NCBI GenBank assembly: GCA_028708195.1
Contig: JAQVZK010000039.1
Coordinates: 1-11,120 of the forward strand
From: Desulfovibrio sp.
GTDB lineage: Bacteria; Desulfobacterota; Desulfovibrionia; Desulfovibrionales; Desulfovibrionaceae
Length of the DNA: 11,120 bases
Direction of reading: 5' to 3'
Part shown: in pieces, positions 8,405 through 11,120 of the stretch
Layout of the letters: every line of letters starts with the position of its first letter
Numbering within the stretch: the first letter of the stretch is position 1
The notes under the pieces: model-generated
The model's database searches: none
Seen by the model: only the letters and a program-made list of their open reading frames with translations
What the model was told of the DNA's origin: nothing
Made by a program: the position numbers and the translations under genes

Positions 8405-9142
8405 ATGAAGCGTCTTATAATTCAGATTGACGAAGAAAGATGTAACGGCTGCGGGCAGTGTATACTGGACTGCGCCGAAGGCGCACTGGCTATAGTTGAC
8501 GGCAAAGCCAAACTCATTAAAGATTCTTACTGTGACGGCTTGGGCGCGTGCCTGAACTGCCCTGAAGGCGCGTTGCAGCTCATAGAACGTGAGGCAGACG
8601 ATTTTGATGAAGAGGAGGCTCTGACTGCCAAAGCGGAGCGTGAGGGGCACAGCGGCACCTCGGCTGCTGGTCACCACAGCCACGCTCAGAGTATGGCCCA
8701 CGCCATGCCCAAACCTGGCGGCTGCCCCGGCAGCATGGCGCGAGCCCTCAAGCCCCTTGCGCCCGGCGCTGTGGCCAGCAACCCCCAATTGACCGTGGAG
8801 CTGCCTTCATGGCCCATTCAGTTGCGGCTTGTGCCGCCTACGGCTCCTTTTCTCAAAGGGGCCCATATTCTCTTGGCCGCACATTGCGCTGGCTTTGCCC
8901 TGCCCAATCTGCACAAGGACTGGATTGCAGGCCGCATACCAATTATTGCCTGCCCCAAGCTTGAAAACAACGAGGCCCTGCTGGAAAAACTCACGGCCAT
9001 CATAAAGTCTGGACAGATAGCAAAACTCACGGTGCTGCGCATGAGCGTGCCGTGCTGTGGCGGGCTTGAACGGCTGGTACTGCAAGCCCTTAAAGACGCG
9101 CAAAGCGATCTACAGATGGAATGCCATGTGGTTACGGTTTAA
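8405..9142 (+). CDS. 4Fe-4S ferredoxin-domain protein with Cys/His-rich tail
   Basis: The N-terminus holds a ferredoxin-like domain. The first cluster motif is complete (C13-x2-C16-x2-C19-x3-C23). The second reads C43-x5-C49-x2-C52-P and therefore has three cysteines. After an acidic and His-rich linker (about 65-105) comes GGCPGS (C107) and a C-terminal domain with AHC161, ACPKL (C183) and VPCCGG (C217, C218). I recall this arrangement from uncharacterised iron-sulfur proteins of anaerobes, sometimes beside hybrid-cluster protein genes; that is memory, not a search. The role is probably electron transfer or redox sensing. Neither signal peptide nor membrane segment is seen. GAGG (8393-8396) precedes the ATG and lies in the end of gph, so the two are likely cotranscribed. 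No clear terminator follows. Confidence 0.85.
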   Translation: MKRLIIQIDEERCNGCGQCILDCAEGALAIVDGKAKLIKDSYCDGLGACLNCPEGALQLIEREADDFDEEEALTAKAEREGHSGTSAAGHHSHAQSMAHAMPKPGGCPGSMARALKPLAPGAVASNPQLTVELPSWPIQLRLVPPTAPFLKGAHILLAAHCAGFALPNLHKDWIAGRIPIIACPKLENNEALLEKLTAIIKSGQIAKLTVLRMSVPCCGGLERLVLQALKDAQSDLQMECHVVTV

Positions 9143-9196
9143 CACCAAGAAAAAAACATTTCTGCAATCTGCAAAAACAATAGCGGGAACAGCTGC

Positions 9197-9224
9197 TTGA
9201 CAAATCATATCCAATCGCTATGTT
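9197..9224 (+). promoter_or_regulatory. Probable sigma-70 promoter for metA
   Basis: A perfect -35 TTGACA (9197-9202) is followed after 16 bases by TATGTT (9219-9224). The predicted start is near 9231, leaving a leader of about 105 bases before the metA ATG. The surrounding DNA is distinctly AT-rich compared with coding sequence. Confidence 0.6.
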
Positions 9225-9230
9225 TTAATG

Positions 9231-9265
9231 GTGTTCTGGCATAACTTATGTTATACAGAAAGCAC
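9231..9265 (+). promoter_or_regulatory. Structured leader hairpin upstream of metA
   Basis: Three nested arms pair: GTG (9231-9233) with CAC (9263-9265), TTCTG (9234-9238) with CAGAA (9256-9260), and ATAAC (9241-9245) with GTTAT (9250-9254), closing a TTAT loop. That is 13 base pairs in 35 bases with small internal loops, starting at the predicted transcription start. A second possible stem is GGGTA (9278-9282) with TACCC (9300-9304). It does not match the SAM-I core I know. It may be a cis-regulatory RNA or, as DNA, an operator. Confidence 0.4.
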
Positions 9266-9335
9266 GTAGTAAACAGAGGGTATGATTTCCAAGCGCTGTT
9301 ACCCGCATAACAACTTCAGGGTCAAGGAAGAGGAT

Positions 9336-10277
9336 ATGCCTATCAAGATTCCGGCGGATTTGCCCGCCTGCTCCGCTCTCGAAAACGAAAATATCTTCGT
9401 GATGACCGAAGATCGTGCAGTAATGCAGGACATACGCCCGCTCGAAATAGCTATCGTCAACCTCATGCCCACCAAGATCGCCACTGAAACCCAGCTGCTG
9501 CGCCTGTTGAGCAACTCACCGCTCCAGGTCAATATTACCCTGCTGCACACAGAGGCGCATCAGTCTAAAAATACCCCGGCGCAACACCTTGAACGCTTTT
9601 ACAAAACGTTCAGCGAGATTCGGCACAACAGTTTTGACGGCATGATCGTCACAGGTGCCCCTGTGGAGCATTTGCCTTTTGAAGATGTGGATTATTGGCA
9701 CGAACTTCTGGATATCATGAATTACGCTGCCAGCCACGTCTATTCTACCCTGTACATTTGCTGGGCAGCCCAGGCGGCCTTGTACCATTTTTATGGTATC
9801 CCCAAGTTCAACCTTTCCCGCAAGCTTTCCGGCATTTACGAGCACGACATCCTGCATTCGCGCTGCCGTCTTTTTCAGGGCTTTGACGATACCTTCACAG
9901 CCCCACATTCACGAAATACCGAAGTTAGTGCCCAAAACATCCTTGAAGAATCCCGCTTGCGGCTGCTTGCGCGGTCCGCCCAGGCTGGGGTCGCCCTTTT
10001 GGAAAGTGTTGATCACACCCAAGTTTTCATGACCGGGCACCTTGAGTATGATCGGGGCACGCTGGACGCTGAATTTCGCCGCGATGTTGATCGGGGCCTG
10101 AACCCGGCTGTGCCGGAGCATTATTATCCCAATGACGATGCTTCTGCCATGCCGCATATGAACTGGCGGGCGCACGCCCACCTGTTTTATTGCAACTGGC
10201 TTAACTATTATGTCTACCAGGAAACGCCCTTCAGCCTCACAGCCATCACCAAGAACCGCGAAGCGCGGCCCTTGTAA
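9336..10277 (+). CDS. metA: Homoserine O-acyltransferase MetA (acetyl-CoA type predicted)
   Basis: Acylates homoserine as the first committed step of methionine synthesis, in the cytosol. The start ATG at 9336 follows AAGGAAGAGG and gives the typical MPIKIPADLP N-terminus and 313 residues; an in-frame ATG at 9282 adds 18 atypical residues. The catalytic cysteine is C142 in LYICWAAQAAL, and the His/Glu pair is H235 and E237 in FMTGHLEY. Residue 111 is Glu (TGAPVEHLPFEDVDYW). In characterised MetA enzymes Glu at this position goes with acetyl-CoA and Gly with succinyl-CoA, so the product is predicted to be O-acetylhomoserine despite the common name homoserine O-succinyltransferase. It has its own promoter and leader, and is followed after 36 bases by the Rrf2 gene without a visible terminator. 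Confidence 0.95.
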   Translation: MPIKIPADLPACSALENENIFVMTEDRAVMQDIRPLEIAIVNLMPTKIATETQLLRLLSNSPLQVNITLLHTEAHQSKNTPAQHLERFYKTFSEIRHNSFDGMIVTGAPVEHLPFEDVDYWHELLDIMNYAASHVYSTLYICWAAQAALYHFYGIPKFNLSRKLSGIYEHDILHSRCRLFQGFDDTFTAPHSRNTEVSAQNILEESRLRLLARSAQAGVALLESVDHTQVFMTGHLEYDRGTLDAEFRRDVDRGLNPAVPEHYYPNDDASAMPHMNWRAHAHLFYCNWLNYYVYQETPFSLTAITKNREARPL

Positions 10278-10313
10278 TAACCAAACCGACCGCTTGCCGG
10301 AGACGAGGAGCCT

Positions 10314-10757
10314 ATGCGATTTTCAACCAGAACCCGTTATGGACTGCGCTTTCTGCTGCGGTTGGCAGCGCAGCCTCAGGGCAATCTTTTGCAATTGGGG
10401 CAAGTCGCTCGTGAAGAAAACATTTCTTCGGGCTATCTGGAGCAAATTGTCCGGGCGCTGCGCCCTATGGGCATACTCAGGGCAGTGCGTGGTTCAGGTG
10501 GGGGCTACGCCCTGGCAAAATCCCCCGCAGACATCAATATGGAAGAGGTTTTTCAGCACCTTGAAGGCGAAATATCTCCAGTGCGCTGCTTGAGCAAAGG
10601 GCGGACCTGCATGCGGGAAAGCCAGTGCTCCACACGCGGCTTCTGGACTGAGCTGGATGGGCATATCCGCAGTTTTCTGCACCAAAGAACACTGCAAGAA
10701 ATCATAGATACTGAGAAGCACCCCGCTTCGGGAGGCAATTATGTGGAATTACACTGA
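10314..10757 (+). CDS. Rrf2/IscR-family transcriptional regulator
   Basis: A 147-residue winged helix-turn-helix regulator. [18 protein letters not shown] is the family start, [33 protein letters not shown] (37-69) is the recognition helix and wing. The cluster-ligand cysteines are C92, C99 and C105, at nearly the spacing of IscR (C92, C98, C104), so it probably senses Fe-S status through a [2Fe-2S] cluster. The ATG at 10314 follows GAGGAG. It overlaps the nifU start by 17 bases, suggesting that it controls Fe-S assembly genes, possibly with metA. No separate promoter is evident in the 36 bases after metA. IscR itself is one possible name, but Rrf2 proteins are numerous in sulfate reducers, so no symbol is given. 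Confidence 0.92.
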   Translation: MRFSTRTRYGLRFLLRLAAQPQGNLLQLGQVAREENISSGYLEQIVRALRPMGILRAVRGSGGGYALAKSPADINMEEVFQHLEGEISPVRCLSKGRTCMRESQCSTRGFWTELDGHIRSFLHQRTLQEIIDTEKHPASGGNYVELH

Positions 10758-11120
10758 AGCCGTACATGACCATTTTCTGCGCCCCCACAACGTGGGCCCG
10801 CTTGAAGGAGCCAACGCCGTTGGCGAAGTGGGCAGCCTTGCCTGCGGTGACGCCCTCAAGCTCTATCTCAAGATCAGCGAGCAGGGCATTATTGAAAATG
10901 CCACCTTTGAAACCTTTGGCTGCGCCAGCGCCATTGCCTCAAGCTCTGTTCTCACAGACATGATCAAGGGCATGCATGTTGAAGATGCCCTCAAGATCAG
11001 CAACAAGGACATTGCCAACTCCCTTGGCGGGCTGCCCAAGCAGAAGATGCATTGCTCCGTCATGGGGCAGGAAGCTCTGGAAGCCGCTATCCGCCAGTGG
11101 AAGGGTGAACCCCCAGTGCC
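10741..11120 (+). CDS. nifU: NifU/IscU-type Fe-S cluster scaffold protein (partial, 3' end missing)
   Basis: The first 126 codons are present; the gene runs out of the window. It begins [22 protein letters not shown] and carries the IscU-fold cluster ligands: C35 in ACGD (with D37), C61 in [11 protein letters not shown], and C105 in [12 protein letters not shown]. These accept sulfur from a cysteine desulfurase and iron to build clusters. The [12 protein letters not shown] form and the helix after it fit full NifU, which continues into a [2Fe-2S] domain and a C-terminal Nfu domain, but those lie beyond the window. GGGAGG precedes the ATG, and the start overlaps the Rrf2 gene by 17 bases, so translation is probably coupled. 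A cysteine desulfurase gene is expected next or nearby (inference). Confidence 0.93.
   Translation, partial: MWNYTEAVHDHFLRPHNVGPLEGANAVGEVGSLACGDALKLYLKISEQGIIENATFETFGCASAIASSSVLTDMIKGMHVEDALKISNKDIANSLGGLPKQKMHCSVMGQEALEAAIRQWKGEPPV

Noticed and set aside
9282..9335. Upstream in-frame ATG of metA
   Set aside because: The AGAGGG is too close to this ATG, the extra residues are atypical, and MPIKIP at 9336 is the common family start.
9225..9335. Known SAM-I riboswitch before metA
   Set aside because: The conserved core and the four-way junction sequence elements are not visible; kept only as an unclassified structured leader.

Overview
The window looks like chromosomal DNA of a sulfate-reducing bacterium of the Desulfovibrio group. 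This is inferred from three things: moderately GC-rich coding sequence, a ferredoxin-like protein of a type I associate with anaerobes, and an Rrf2 regulator followed by a NifU-type scaffold. I see no rRNA, tRNA, CRISPR array, insertion sequence or phage gene. Most of the window is ordinary housekeeping content with several local oddities.

Layout: the tail of an Smr/MutS2-like gene (1-98) is followed by about 325 gene-free bases. Next comes a macromolecular-synthesis pair, dnaG (424-2165) and rpoD (2152-3921), overlapping by 14 bases. As given, dnaG carries a one-base deletion near 1131/1132 that splits it into two frames; restoring one base gives a normal 580-residue primase. Two hairpins follow rpoD. 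A tightly packed plus-strand group comes next: a secreted thermonuclease-family protein (4060-5040), queC (5037-5831, sharing GTGA with the nuclease stop) and an unrecognised protein (5813-6496). It ends at a strong bidirectional terminator.

On the minus strand, 7453-6557 encodes a divergent carbamoyltransferase homologue whose substrate-binding motifs are largely replaced, probably a pseudoenzyme or an enzyme with another substrate. Its 5' region has a CRP/FNR-type palindrome. Divergently, a phosphoglycolate-phosphatase-like HAD hydrolase (7745-8401) is followed after 3 bases by a ferredoxin-domain protein (8405-9142). Then come metA (9336-10277) with a promoter and a structured leader, an Rrf2/IscR-type regulator (10314-10757) and the start of nifU (10741 to the window end).

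Functionally, dnaG and rpoD couple replication priming with transcription initiation. The right end links methionine synthesis (MetA with the residue predicting acetyl-CoA use), an Fe-S-sensing type regulator and Fe-S cluster assembly. I did not find a clearly new multi-gene system. The best leads are the carbamoyltransferase-like protein, the dnaG frameshift, the shortened second cluster motif of the ferredoxin protein and the metA leader.
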